64,000 nucleotides of DNA from an uncultured Eubacteriales bacterium. Its GTDB lineage: Bacteria > Bacillota > Clostridia > Oscillospirales > Acutalibacteraceae. Position 1 is the first letter of the stretch; every line of letters starts with the position of its first letter. The notes beneath the pieces are model-generated. The model had not been told where the DNA came from, ran no database searches, and worked only from the letters and a program-made list of their open reading frames with translations. A program made the position numbers and the translations under genes. Positions 51,152-58,096 of the stretch are shown piece after piece. The stretch covers positions 1-64,000 of the forward strand of contig CAKUUD010000003.1 in assembly GCA_934692675.1 (NCBI GenBank), in the 5' to 3' direction.

Positions 51152-51469
51152 TTAGTCTATTATTTCATATTCAAAAAGTTCGCCTTGTTTTGCACAAGCC
51201 TTTACCATATTGTCAAGTATTTTATGAGTCATTCCTAAATAATTATCAAATTTATGGCTTAGTGTATGTTCGCCGAATATTTCAACTTTATCGGCATCGC
51301 ATTCAGTTCTTAACAAATCCCAAAAAGCATCCCAGTTTTTTCCGTACCAATCAGGAAAGTCAAAAGCCTTTCTAATTCTTTCATGGAATTCTAAATAATT
51401 TTTACACTCGGTAAAATCCAATTTTACTATTTTAGGTATTTCATTAAGCTTTTTCAATTTTTTTTTCAT
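51152..51469 (-). CDS. barstar-family ribonuclease inhibitor
   Basis: Barstar binds barnase and covers its active site, protecting the producer. The 105-residue protein has the family core: VKLDFTECKNYLEFHERIRKAFDFPDWYGKNWDAFWDLLR (about residues 15-54), which holds the inhibitory helix with Tyr-Gly-x-Asn and Asp-x-x-x-Asp-x-L, then VEIFGEH and a C-terminal YEII. AGGAG precedes the ATG. It lies 13 bases after the barnase-type gene on the same strand, the expected toxin-immunity order. Confidence 0.92.
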   Translation of the reverse strand: MKKKLKKLNEIPKIVKLDFTECKNYLEFHERIRKAFDFPDWYGKNWDAFWDLLRTECDADKVEIFGEHTLSHKFDNYLGMTHKILDNMVKACAKQGELFEYEIID

Positions 51470-51482
51470 AATTATTTTCTCC

Positions 51483-52079
51483 TTAAACTATTTCATAAAA
51501 TGTTTCATAGTGATCGTACGTTACAAATATTAACCCATCGTTAGACCAAAGCAGTCTATGTTTGTTACGTTTTCCTTCATAATAATTTATATCTGCTTCG
51601 TACCAGATTCTGCCCGATATGTCCGGTAGGCGGCCATTCATGTTTTGATATGTACCCATAGTTACCATTTTGCCCGATGCAAATTTTTTGGGCGATTTAC
51701 CACGTTTCCAACCCAAATCACTTATTTCTTGTTCTGAAATATAATAACCAGGTAATTCTCCGTAATATTTTATCCAAAAGTCAGCACCATTTTCTGCGTC
51801 CTTAGTTGCATCTCCTGCTATAATTGCCTCTAACTTGACTGTTTCGCATCTGCAATTTGGATGAATTGGCGGCTGCTCAAAATCAGTATCATACACGGAA
51901 TAAATTTTACCGTTTAAATTTTCACAGTCTTCGCATGTATTAGGTGTTACATGAGTTATCCATCGTCGCCAATTTTCACTTTCCACTGTTAGCGGATTGT
52001 AAGTATCATCCAAATTTTTGTAAAGAACCCCTAAATCTTTTTCAGGTATCACATAACCATAAAATTTTTTAATATCCAT
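51483..52079 (-). CDS. barnase-type RNase with phage head-like N-terminal domain
   Basis: The 198-residue protein ends in a barnase domain (about 100-198). The general base Glu161 in WYEADINYYEG, Arg175 in NKHRLLWS and His190 in YDHYETF match the catalytic residues of barnase; the position of barnase Lys27 is Glu here (YISEQEI). The first 90 residues carry TPNTCEDCENLNGKIYS and PPIHPNCRCET, the end of phage SPP1 gp7/Mu F-like head proteins, a common delivery or pre-toxin domain of polymorphic toxins. No signal peptide is seen. GGAGG precedes the ATG. The immunity gene follows. So this looks like a toxin/immunity pair on a phage-related carrier. Confidence 0.88.
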   Translation of the reverse strand: MDIKKFYGYVIPEKDLGVLYKNLDDTYNPLTVESENWRRWITHVTPNTCEDCENLNGKIYSVYDTDFEQPPIHPNCRCETVKLEAIIAGDATKDAENGADFWIKYYGELPGYYISEQEISDLGWKRGKSPKKFASGKMVTMGTYQNMNGRLPDISGRIWYEADINYYEGKRNKHRLLWSNDGLIFVTYDHYETFYEIV

Positions 52080-52143
52080 ATTTAATCCTCCGTATTATAA
52101 AAGCACTCCTATAATACGTGCCAAAATGGATATAATTTGCACT

Positions 52144-52159
52144 GTTAAGACCAACTACA
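52144..52159. repeat. partial third copy of island repeat
   Basis: GTTAAGACCAACTACA matches the outer part of copy 1 (50488-50503) with two changes. It lies between the barnase gene start and the tRNA-Pro terminator. Confidence 0.45.
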
Positions 52160-52190
52160 TCAAAATTTTACAATATACACAAAACAAAAA

Positions 52191-52206
52191 GCCGATTATA
52201 CAATAA
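52191..52206 (-). terminator. terminator of tRNA-Pro
   Basis: CGATTA with TAATCG around TACAA; on the minus strand GCTTTTTGTTTTG follows. It is a diverged copy of the hairpins at 49979 and 50407. Confidence 0.7.
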
Positions 52207-52223
52207 TCGACTTGTTTTTACAA

Positions 52224-52299
52224 TGGTCGAGGTGACAGGACTCGAACCTGCGGCATCTTGGTCCCAAACCAAGCACTCTACCATCTGAGCTACACCTCG
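52224..52299 (-). tRNA. tRNA-Pro (TGG anticodon)
   Basis: A 76-base cloverleaf on the minus strand: acceptor CGAGGTG/CACCTCG, D-arm GCTCAGATGGTAGAGT, anticodon stem CTTGG/CCAAG with loop TTTGGGA, T-arm GCAGGTTCGAGTCCTGT, encoded CCA. It borders the accessory island at 50000-52190 at its 3' end, the usual side for island integration. Confidence 0.97.
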
Positions 52300-52312
52300 A
52301 ACTCGCATTATA

Positions 52313-52341
52313 ATTATAATTGCATAATAAAATTTTGTCAA
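52313..52341 (-). promoter_or_regulatory. promoter of tRNA-Pro
   Basis: Minus strand TTGACA (52336-52341), 17 bases, TATAAT (52313-52318): perfect consensus. Confidence 0.85.
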
Positions 52342-52389
52342 TAGCCTAAATTAATAAAGCCGAGCTGTAATTTTGCAGCCCGGCTTTAA

Positions 52390-54708
52390 TTACGCCGAAA
52401 TCTTAAACGCCACGGCGCTTATATCGTCATCGTGAGCTTCTTTCCTTATCGCTACAGCGGCGTTTACCACTAAGTTCGAAAGCTCTTGCACAGAGTTATA
52501 ATCTTCTGAAGTTAATATTTTTTGAATCCACTCGGAACCTATATCGGTCGCCCCGTCCGAAACCATAAGGACTACATCTCCGGCCTGAAGGCTATGAATT
52601 TCCTGAGAAAATGTTACTTCGTTTAGAATTCCTATCGGTAGCGATTCGAAATTAATATCAAATACTTTGCCTTCCCTTACGATAAAAGTCGAAGGAGAAC
52701 CGGCTTTTATGAATTTTGCTTGCCCCGAGAATAAATCCAGCGAAACAATATCCATCGTCGTCAAAAATTCATCCTTGGGCTTTAGCATGAGCGCTGAATT
52801 AACCATTTTTAAAGCTCCGGCAAAACTTATTCCTGATTTTATAAAATTTTTCATTAATTCCGAAGCCACCGCTCCTTCTGCCGCTGCAGAGCCTCCCGTG
52901 CCCATTCCGTCGCTTATTATTACGTTAAAGTTTCCGCTGCTATCTTCAAAATAACAACAGCTGTCGCCGCAAAGTTTTCCGTTATTGCAAGCGTGCTGGC
53001 TTACGCCGATATCCACATTGAAATTCTTTTTTTCGGATATTGAAATTTTATAACAATTGTCAAAATCTGTTATTATAGGCCTGTCCATTTCTCGGCCGCA
53101 ATTTTTGGATATTTTTTTCCTTAATTTTTCTAGATTTTCGTTTTTAATGTAAGTCTGGCTTTCCGCATCAATGAATAATTTGTCATCTTTATTAGTGAGG
53201 CAGCTTATGTTTGATATACCCAAATTCATATTGTTTGCAATGTCTTTAACTTTGTTTTCCAAGCCTTTGTCCGTTTCGGCAATTTCTTCAAGTTCTGAGG
53301 ATAAATCCGTTAAAACAGACCCCACCGCGCTGAATTGGTTCGACATTATGGACTTAAATTCATTTATTTTAAGTTCGGCCGATTTGTAATTATTGAAATT
53401 TGAAAAAGCCTCGGAGATTTTATGTATTAATAGATCTGTTTTTTTGCACCTGCCAAGGAAATCCGAAGAGAGTTTGAACGCTGAATTTTTTTCTCCCGAA
53501 ACAACATGATTGTAAATGCTTTTTATCCCTTCGGCTGTGCTTTCGTAATTTTTGGACCAGCAAAAAGAATTAAGTCCGCAAGAAGTGCACTGAGAATACG
53601 CTGCTTTTAAACATATTTCCGTAGAGTTCTGTTTTGGAGATTTTGAAAATTTATTTGATGCTTTATCTAAAATTTTGGTAACGTTATCAAGCGATTCCGA
53701 GAAAAATTTTAATTTTTTTGACAATATATTTTTTGAATTTATGCGTCCGGATTTTTGCACGAAAGATGGTAGCGAAAATTTAATTGTATTTATAAAGGAT
53801 TTCGGAAGAACCAAAAATAAACAAATTCCGAGTATGGATTCGTAAATCCCTGATATCATTTTGGTTACGTCTCCTATCTGGAACGAAAGCAAAGTGTTTG
53901 CAAATAAAAACGCCAAACATGCCGCAAATTTTCCGATCCCGGAAAACATCCCTGAGATTAGCCCTCCGAACGCATACGAACCTGAAATATAGGATTGTCC
54001 AAAAGAAGGCAAACTGAATATAATTCCTGAGCATATCCCCGCAATTGTGCCCATTGCCGGCCCGAAAATATAGGATATTGTTAAAATTATTGCTATAGCC
54101 AAAACTTTCCCAATAGAAACTCCTGCTACTGATAATTTCGAAAGAGAGCATAGCACGATGCTCATGCTTATTGCCACACACACAAATTCTTTCTGATTTA
54201 AGGAATAAAGTTTCTTGTTTGATAATATCTTAAAAGTAACATCAAAAAAATATGCCGCTCCTGCCGCAAGGGTTGCCTCAAGAATGCTTATGGAAATATC
54301 CCGGCTGTCAATCCCGTACGCCAAGTCCATTGATATTCCTGTTACAAGTGATGAAAAAAATACCACTAGAGGTGTGTAAAGAACATGATTTTTGATTTTT
54401 GAAATATCACTTAAAGTCCATTTTATTGCAGTGATTGCAATTACAGTAGCTATGTACCTTATGGCGCATCCTAAACGCAAAGGGAATAAATATCCTATCG
54501 TCGTGCCGATGAGTGTAGGCGTCAGGAATTTTAAAGGCGCTGATGCAGAAAATGATAATCCGAACGGATAATATCTCCCCAAAACTTCCCCTCTGGATAT
54601 CAAAATTGCCGATATAAAACACATCATTTTGATAAACAAAAATTTTAAAGAATAATTTTTTGCTGAGTTTAATAATTTTTCCTTAGTGCTTGCAGTTATA
54701 CTTTTCAA
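52390..54708 (-). CDS. spoIIE: stage II sporulation protein E
   Basis: SpoIIE is a membrane PP2C phosphatase that dephosphorylates SpoIIAA to activate sigma-F in the forespore and also helps place the polar septum. The 772-residue protein has about ten N-terminal spans (residues 20-310), a central region with a Cys-containing stretch (AAYSQCTSCGLNSFCW), and a C-terminal PP2C domain with GVSQHACNNGKLCGDSC, ISDGMGTGGSAAAEG and MVSDGATDIGS, which hold the metal-binding aspartates. The start is TTG at 54708, ten bases after AAGGTGG. It is single and follows tRNA-Pro on the strand. Confidence 0.96.
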   Translation of the reverse strand: MKSITASTKEKLLNSAKNYSLKFLFIKMMCFISAILISRGEVLGRYYPFGLSFSASAPLKFLTPTLIGTTIGYLFPLRLGCAIRYIATVIAITAIKWTLSDISKIKNHVLYTPLVVFFSSLVTGISMDLAYGIDSRDISISILEATLAAGAAYFFDVTFKILSNKKLYSLNQKEFVCVAISMSIVLCSLSKLSVAGVSIGKVLAIAIILTISYIFGPAMGTIAGICSGIIFSLPSFGQSYISGSYAFGGLISGMFSGIGKFAACLAFLFANTLLSFQIGDVTKMISGIYESILGICLFLVLPKSFINTIKFSLPSFVQKSGRINSKNILSKKLKFFSESLDNVTKILDKASNKFSKSPKQNSTEICLKAAYSQCTSCGLNSFCWSKNYESTAEGIKSIYNHVVSGEKNSAFKLSSDFLGRCKKTDLLIHKISEAFSNFNNYKSAELKINEFKSIMSNQFSAVGSVLTDLSSELEEIAETDKGLENKVKDIANNMNLGISNISCLTNKDDKLFIDAESQTYIKNENLEKLRKKISKNCGREMDRPIITDFDNCYKISISEKKNFNVDIGVSQHACNNGKLCGDSCCYFEDSSGNFNVIISDGMGTGGSAAAEGAVASELMKNFIKSGISFAGALKMVNSALMLKPKDEFLTTMDIVSLDLFSGQAKFIKAGSPSTFIVREGKVFDINFESLPIGILNEVTFSQEIHSLQAGDVVLMVSDGATDIGSEWIQKILTSEDYNSVQELSNLVVNAAVAIRKEAHDDDISAVAFKISA

Positions 54709-54750
54709 TTTTCTACGCCACCTTATATCAATTATTGTTGATTTGACACC

Positions 54751-54784
54751 ATTATATTAAATGACTAGTGAATTTTATTGTCAT
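54751..54784 (-). promoter_or_regulatory. long-spacer promoter candidate of spoIIE
   Basis: Minus strand ATGACA (54779-54784), a 22-base spacer, TATAAT (54751-54756). Bacillus spoIIE and spoIIG promoters have similarly long spacers and need Spo0A. A TGTCAAA, close to the 0A box TGTCGAA, follows the -10 box. No 17-base -35 is visible. Confidence 0.45.
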
Positions 54785-54909
54785 TCCGCGCTGGAGATAA
54801 AATTGTGTTTTTGATTTATTTTATTTTTTAATTGATAATTTAGGCGATTTATAAACTCAAATAAATTATTATGGGGGATTTTTAGTATGATTTTGTAAGT
54901 TTTGATGAT

Positions 54910-55209
54910 TTAAAAATAATATTTCATTGTTTTTTCTATCTTGATTTTTGCCCTTTTGATATGCCTCGAAACGCAAGAAATGTCGATTCCGAGTTTTTCA
55001 GAAATATCTTTCATTTTCATCATTTTTCCGTAGTAAAGTAAAATACAAATTTTTTGCTTTTCTGTCAATTCTCCGTTTACAATTTTTTTCAGAGATTCTA
55101 CCATTTTCTTGTGATTTGTATCTTCAGCGTCAAAAAAATTCTTGTTATACAACGATACACTGATAAGTGATTCCGTGAAATTATCCATAGAGAAGGGTCT
55201 TTTAGTCAT
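54910..55209 (-). CDS. sigma factor region 4-like HTH protein
   Basis: The 99-residue protein carries a sigma-70 region 4-type helix-turn-helix in its second half: LTEKQKICILLYYGKMM, then MKDISEKLGIDISCVSRHIKRAK. Region 2, needed to contact the -10 box, is absent, so it is not a full sigma factor. Such small proteins are common beside phage or sporulation genes in Clostridia. It overlaps the previous gene by four bases (ATGA), so the two are translated together. It lies next to spoIIE and across from an XRE regulator with matching operators, so it is probably controlled by that regulator. Confidence 0.75.
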   Translation of the reverse strand: MTKRPFSMDNFTESLISVSLYNKNFFDAEDTNHKKMVESLKKIVNGELTEKQKICILLYYGKMMKMKDISEKLGIDISCVSRHIKRAKIKIEKTMKYYF

Positions 55210-55415
55210 TCTTCTGTTACCTCGCTTTTTCTTTTTAAATATCTACCTGTGTGAAGTAAGTCCAAATACATTGAGTATAAAATGCGCAATCTACAATTGA
55301 CATCCGGGCTTTTTTCTGCACCAATCTTCACATATTGTGTTCTTATAGATTTTATGTGTTTTTTAAGTATTTTCGCCTGGTTTAAGTATTCGTGTGCTAA
55401 TCTTTTGTAATACAT
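55206..55415 (-). CDS. small helical protein coupled to HTH gene
   Basis: The 69-residue basic protein is predicted to be helical (YKRLAHEYLNQAKILKKHIKSI, then NCRLRILYSMYLDLLHTGRYL). I do not recognise a family. Similar short ORFs often precede region-4-like sigma proteins in clostridial genomes, and here the stop overlaps the next start by four bases. GGAGGGG precedes the ATG. A palindromic site lies immediately upstream (55430-55444). Confidence 0.65.
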   Translation of the reverse strand: MYYKRLAHEYLNQAKILKKHIKSIRTQYVKIGAEKSPDVNCRLRILYSMYLDLLHTGRYLKRKSEVTEE

Positions 55416-55429
55416 TTCACCCCTCCTAA

Positions 55430-55444
55430 TACACGAAATGTGTA
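55430..55444. promoter_or_regulatory. operator-like palindrome 1 (TACAC-N5-GTGTA)
   Basis: TACACGAAATGTGTA lies 15 bases before the ATG of the small helical protein. It shares ACAC-N5-GTGT with the site at 55621 in the XRE promoter. Confidence 0.6.
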
Positions 55445-55516
55445 GAAAATCATAAAAAAATAAAAACCACAGGTATATTTGGTGTTCCGATAACCCTTTT
55501 CGGTTTGCACGTACTC

Positions 55517-55545
55517 ATGGTATCATATGTATATTAAATCGTCAA
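55517..55545 (-). promoter_or_regulatory. promoter of the HTH pair
   Basis: Minus strand TTGACG (55540-55545), 17 bases, TACCAT (55517-55522). The leader of about 95 bases includes a CCGA/TCGG hairpin and ends with the palindrome. Confidence 0.6.
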
Positions 55546-55616
55546 CCATAAATTGGTTTTTAATGTAATCTTACAAAAAGTATAATAATTATATCCAGGA
55601 TATTTTTACACAGTAA

Positions 55617-55645
55617 TTGAACACTATATGTGTAAGTGATATAAT
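55617..55645 (+). promoter_or_regulatory. XRE gene promoter with operator in its spacer
   Basis: TTGAAC (55617-55622), 17 bases, TATAAT (55640-55645). The operator ACACTATATGTGT (55621-55633) fills the spacer, so binding would block RNA polymerase; autoregulation is expected. Confidence 0.7.
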
Positions 55646-55775
55646 AATTGTACAATTTAAGTTCCTTCGACAAAATTTTACTAACTTTTACTTTCAAAAA
55701 TATTAGTATTAATTTGTTAATAAGTTTGGAAATTAATTTTACATAACCAAAAATTCCAGCCTGGGAGGGATTACT

Positions 55776-56168
55776 ATCAGTAGTAAATTAGGTTTTAAAT
55801 TAAAAAAATTAAGAAAAAAATCGGGCATGACCCAAGCTCAACTTGCGGACAAGCTTAATATTTCTCATTCCGCGGTGGGAATGTATGAGCAGGGCAGGAG
55901 AGAACCCGATAATTCAACTTTGGCAAAAATTTGCCGCATGTTTGATGCCAGTGGGGATTATATACTGGATCTTAAAGATGATAATTCTGATGAGATTGAA
56001 AGTAATGAAATTTATAGTGTTATATCAAATTTTATAAGTTGCCTTGAAAAACAAGACGATTTGATGTTTAACGGTGTTCCTATTAACAATCTTGAGAAAA
56101 AAAGAATTGCATCAGCCCTAAAGGTCGCAGCAGCGGTTACTTTGTCAGACATAAACTGCGATTTGTAA
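55776..56168 (+). CDS. XRE-family transcriptional regulator (ATC start proposed)
   Basis: The helix-turn-helix domain reads LGFKLKKLRKKSGMTQAQLADKLNISHSAVGMYEQGRREPDNSTLAKICRMF across positions 55794-55949. The first ATG (55827) would cut helix 1. The frame is open upstream with no ATG, GTG or TTG, yet GGAGG (55764-55768) stands seven bases before ATC (55776), so I propose ATC as start, giving 130 residues. The C-terminal part (after DYILDLKDDN) is an acidic helical domain for dimerisation. Operators in its own promoter and before the divergent HTH pair suggest it represses both. Confidence 0.75.
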   Translation: MSSKLGFKLKKLRKKSGMTQAQLADKLNISHSAVGMYEQGRREPDNSTLAKICRMFDASGDYILDLKDDNSDEIESNEIYSVISNFISCLEKQDDLMFNGVPINNLEKKRIASALKVAAAVTLSDINCDL

Positions 56169-56273
56169 AGCGCTTAAATAACATTTTTCTGCCGCGTGTA
56201 TATAATATATAAAAGAGTTTTTTAATGTTTAAGTTTCCGGTCAAGAAATTATAAAATAACGGCGGTGAGAATT

Positions 56274-56417
56274 ATGTGTGGATATAAACAACAAGGGATT
56301 TTAGCGCTTGCATTTGGACTGGGGCTTACACTTTCATTTTTATTTCCGGAGTCTATTATTATAATTGTTATTTCAGTAATACTTGTTATATTGTCTATAG
56401 CTCTTATAAAATGCTGA
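56274..56417 (+). CDS. small two-span membrane protein, 47 residues
   Basis: A frame of 47 codons follows GGCGGTGA by seven bases. The product has two hydrophobic segments (GILALAFGLGLTLSFLF and IIIIVISVILVILSIAL) separated by PES and a Cys at each end. Short proteins with this two-hairpin pattern and a terminal Cys are common and unannotated in Clostridia. It lies 25 bases before spoVM and is probably co-transcribed, hinting at a sporulation role, but that is inference. Confidence 0.6.
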   Translation: MCGYKQQGILALAFGLGLTLSFLFPESIIIIVISVILVILSIALIKC

Positions 56418-56442
56418 TTCTGTTGTATTGGGGGTTTGAATT

Positions 56443-56526
56443 ATGAAAGTTGTGTTGATAAAAAGTCCCGGATTTTTAGGTTTTTTTCTAAGAAAGATGT
56501 TTGGAATAAAAAAAGAAAAAATTTAA
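56443..56526 (+). CDS. spoVM: stage V sporulation protein M (SpoVM)
   Basis: The 27-residue peptide starts MKVVLIKSPGFLGFFLRKMF. Bacillus SpoVM (26 residues) is an amphipathic helix that recognises the convex forespore membrane and anchors the coat ATPase SpoIVA. The conserved pattern MK-x3-IK-x-P-x-FLG-x3-R-x-M-x-G is complete here, followed by a Lys-rich tail. GGGGG lies about nine bases before the ATG. It is followed by a strong terminator. It is so short that standard gene finders miss it. Confidence 0.83.
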   Translation: MKVVLIKSPGFLGFFLRKMFGIKKEKI

Positions 56527-56551
56527 ATAAAGAAATTTAACTATAAAAAGA

Positions 56552-56571
56552 GGCTCCTTAAAAAAGGGGCC
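56552..56571. terminator. bidirectional terminator after spoVM
   Basis: GGCTCCTT, loop AAAA, AAGGGGCC, with TTTTATTTTT on the plus strand and CTCTTTTT on the minus strand, so it also ends spoVAD. Confidence 0.88.
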
Positions 56572-56594
56572 TTTTATTTTTGTTATATGTCAAT

Positions 56595-57608
56595 TTAATT
56601 TCCCGACGTGATATTTATAAGATGCGCAACACCGGGGATAGTCTCGCCTTGCTGAGAAGATGTGGGGGACATCAGTGCGCCAGTCGCCATGAACAAAATA
56701 TTTTTCCACTCTTTGCTTTTCACGTGATTGAGTATATACGAGCAAAGTATAGAAGCTGAACATCCGCAACCGGAGCCTCCTGCGTGTACATCTTGAGTTT
56801 CTTTGAAGTACATCATCAGTCCGCAATCATTGTAATTTTTTTCGAGCTTTAAATTTTCTTTTTTCATTAATTCTTTTAATAAATCCGATCCGACCTCGCC
56901 CAAATCCCCCGAAAAAATCATGTCGTAATCGTCAGGTTTTGTGTTTGTATCCTCAAAAAAAGATATAAGAGTTTTTGCTGCTGCCGGAGCCATCGCTGCG
57001 CCCATGTTGTTTGCGTCTTTTATCCCAAGGTCAACTATTTTTCCTACGGTAGCATGAGATATCTGGGGGTTCTCTTCGTTTTTTTCAACTATTATCGCAC
57101 CTGAACCTGTTACAGTCCACTGAGCTGTTGGAGTTCTTTGTCCGCCGTAATGCAGCGGGAATCTAAATTGCCTTTCCGATGAGCAATAATGCGAAGAAGT
57201 TACCGCAACGGAATAATTTGATACTCCGGCTTCAATTGAAGTCGCTGCTAAAAACAAAGTTTGAGCCATTGTTGAGCACGCCCCAAATTGCCCCAAAAAC
57301 GGTATCCCTAGCTCTCTTAATCCGAACGCCGACGACATACACTGATTTAATAAATCTCCCGCAAATATATAGTTTATATCTTGTGTGTTGAGCATTGCTT
57401 TTTCGAGGGCCGTGTTTACTGCGATTGCTTGAAGTTTGCTTTCTGCTTTTTCCCAGGAATCTTCCTTCAGAGTTGTGTCTTTAAAAATTTTATCAAATTG
57501 ATTTCCGAGCGGCCCCTCGGATTCTTTTTTTCCGCACACGGATGCGTAGCTTTTAATTGATGGGTTATTTTCGAATTTAACTGTGTTTTTTCCTACTCTT
57601 TTTGCCAT
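56595..57608 (-). CDS. spoVAD: stage V sporulation protein AD
   Basis: SpoVAD binds dipicolinic acid and is part of the SpoVA channel that loads it into the forespore. The 337-residue thiolase-fold protein shows LQAIAVNTALEKAML, FAGDLLNQCMSSAFGLRELGIPFLGQFGACSTMAQ, SSERQFRFPLHYGGQRTPTAQWTVTGSG and the C-terminal VHAGGSGCGCSASI. The start is the ATG at 57608, seven bases after AGGAG; the TTG at 57623 lies in that site. It normally lies between spoVAC and spoVAE; neither is here. Confidence 0.95.
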   Translation of the reverse strand: MAKRVGKNTVKFENNPSIKSYASVCGKKESEGPLGNQFDKIFKDTTLKEDSWEKAESKLQAIAVNTALEKAMLNTQDINYIFAGDLLNQCMSSAFGLRELGIPFLGQFGACSTMAQTLFLAATSIEAGVSNYSVAVTSSHYCSSERQFRFPLHYGGQRTPTAQWTVTGSGAIIVEKNEENPQISHATVGKIVDLGIKDANNMGAAMAPAAAKTLISFFEDTNTKPDDYDMIFSGDLGEVGSDLLKELMKKENLKLEKNYNDCGLMMYFKETQDVHAGGSGCGCSASILCSYILNHVKSKEWKNILFMATGALMSPTSSQQGETIPGVAHLINITSGN

Positions 57609-57631
57609 AATTTCACTCCTCAAAACAAAAA

Positions 57632-57667
57632 ATACTAAATATGAAAAATTCTTTTCATATCTAGTAT
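57632..57667 (-). terminator. hairpin between small ORF and spoVAD
   Basis: A 16-base stem with one mismatch (ATACTAAATATGAAAA / TTTTCATATCTAGTAT) around ATTC. On the minus strand TTTTTTGTTTTG follows, directly before the spoVAD binding site. It could end the upstream unit or attenuate spoVAD. Confidence 0.7.
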
Positions 57668-57694
57668 CTGAAGTTTTTGGAATAATATTATAAT

Positions 57695-57847
57695 TTATTG
57701 AGATATATTTTTCGATGCGTTTTCTTGAACGTTTCCTGATTTTTTTACATCATTTTCGCTTATCTTGTACATACTTAAAATTTTTTCTTTTACCATATCA
57801 TTGAGCACGAACTTGGACTTTTTCATATCGGAATTTTCCTTGTTCAA
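57695..57847 (-). CDS. small charged protein upstream of spoVAD, 50 residues
   Basis: On the minus strand a frame of 50 codons from TTG at 57847 follows GGTGAT, a full match to the anti-Shine-Dalgarno, by about five bases; an in-frame ATG at 57853 is an alternative start. The product is hydrophilic and Lys/Asn/Ser-rich (KKSKFVLNDMVKEKILSMYK, then ISENDVKKSGNVQENASKN). I do not recognise it. It has a promoter 45 bases upstream and a terminator behind it, so it looks like a real short unit. Confidence 0.45.
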   Translation of the reverse strand: MNKENSDMKKSKFVLNDMVKEKILSMYKISENDVKKSGNVQENASKNISQ

Positions 57848-57890
57848 AATCATCACCCACTAACACAGCTATTTAATTTTCATATAAATA

Positions 57891-57918
57891 ATTATACTAC
57901 CTGTGTAAAATATTTCAA
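57891..57918 (-). promoter_or_regulatory. promoter of the small ORF/spoVAD
   Basis: Minus strand TTGAAA (57913-57918), 16 bases, TATAAT (57891-57896). Confidence 0.6.
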
Positions 57919-58071
57919 TAGATTTTGTAAAAATTATTCGTTCCAAAATTTTAGTATTTTTATTATAAATGTTCAAGGGATTATCTAATATTATCAATAA
58001 TAAAAAAATTGAAAAAATATGATTTGGAAATAATTGTTAATTAATATAAATCTTATTAACTATAAAAATAC

Positions 58072-58086
58072 CCGCTTCTAAAGCGG
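58072..58086 (-). terminator. terminator of the GGGtGRT unit
   Basis: CCGCTT and AAGCGG around CTA, with TATTTTTATAG on the minus strand, ten bases after the gene's stop. Confidence 0.75.
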
Positions 58087-58096
58087 ATATTTTCCA

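Noticed and set aside
55430..55545. Leader of the HTH pair as a c-di-GMP riboswitch
   Set aside because: A CGTGCAAACCGAAA stretch is superficially alike, but the tetraloop receptor and second helix of the GEMM fold are missing.
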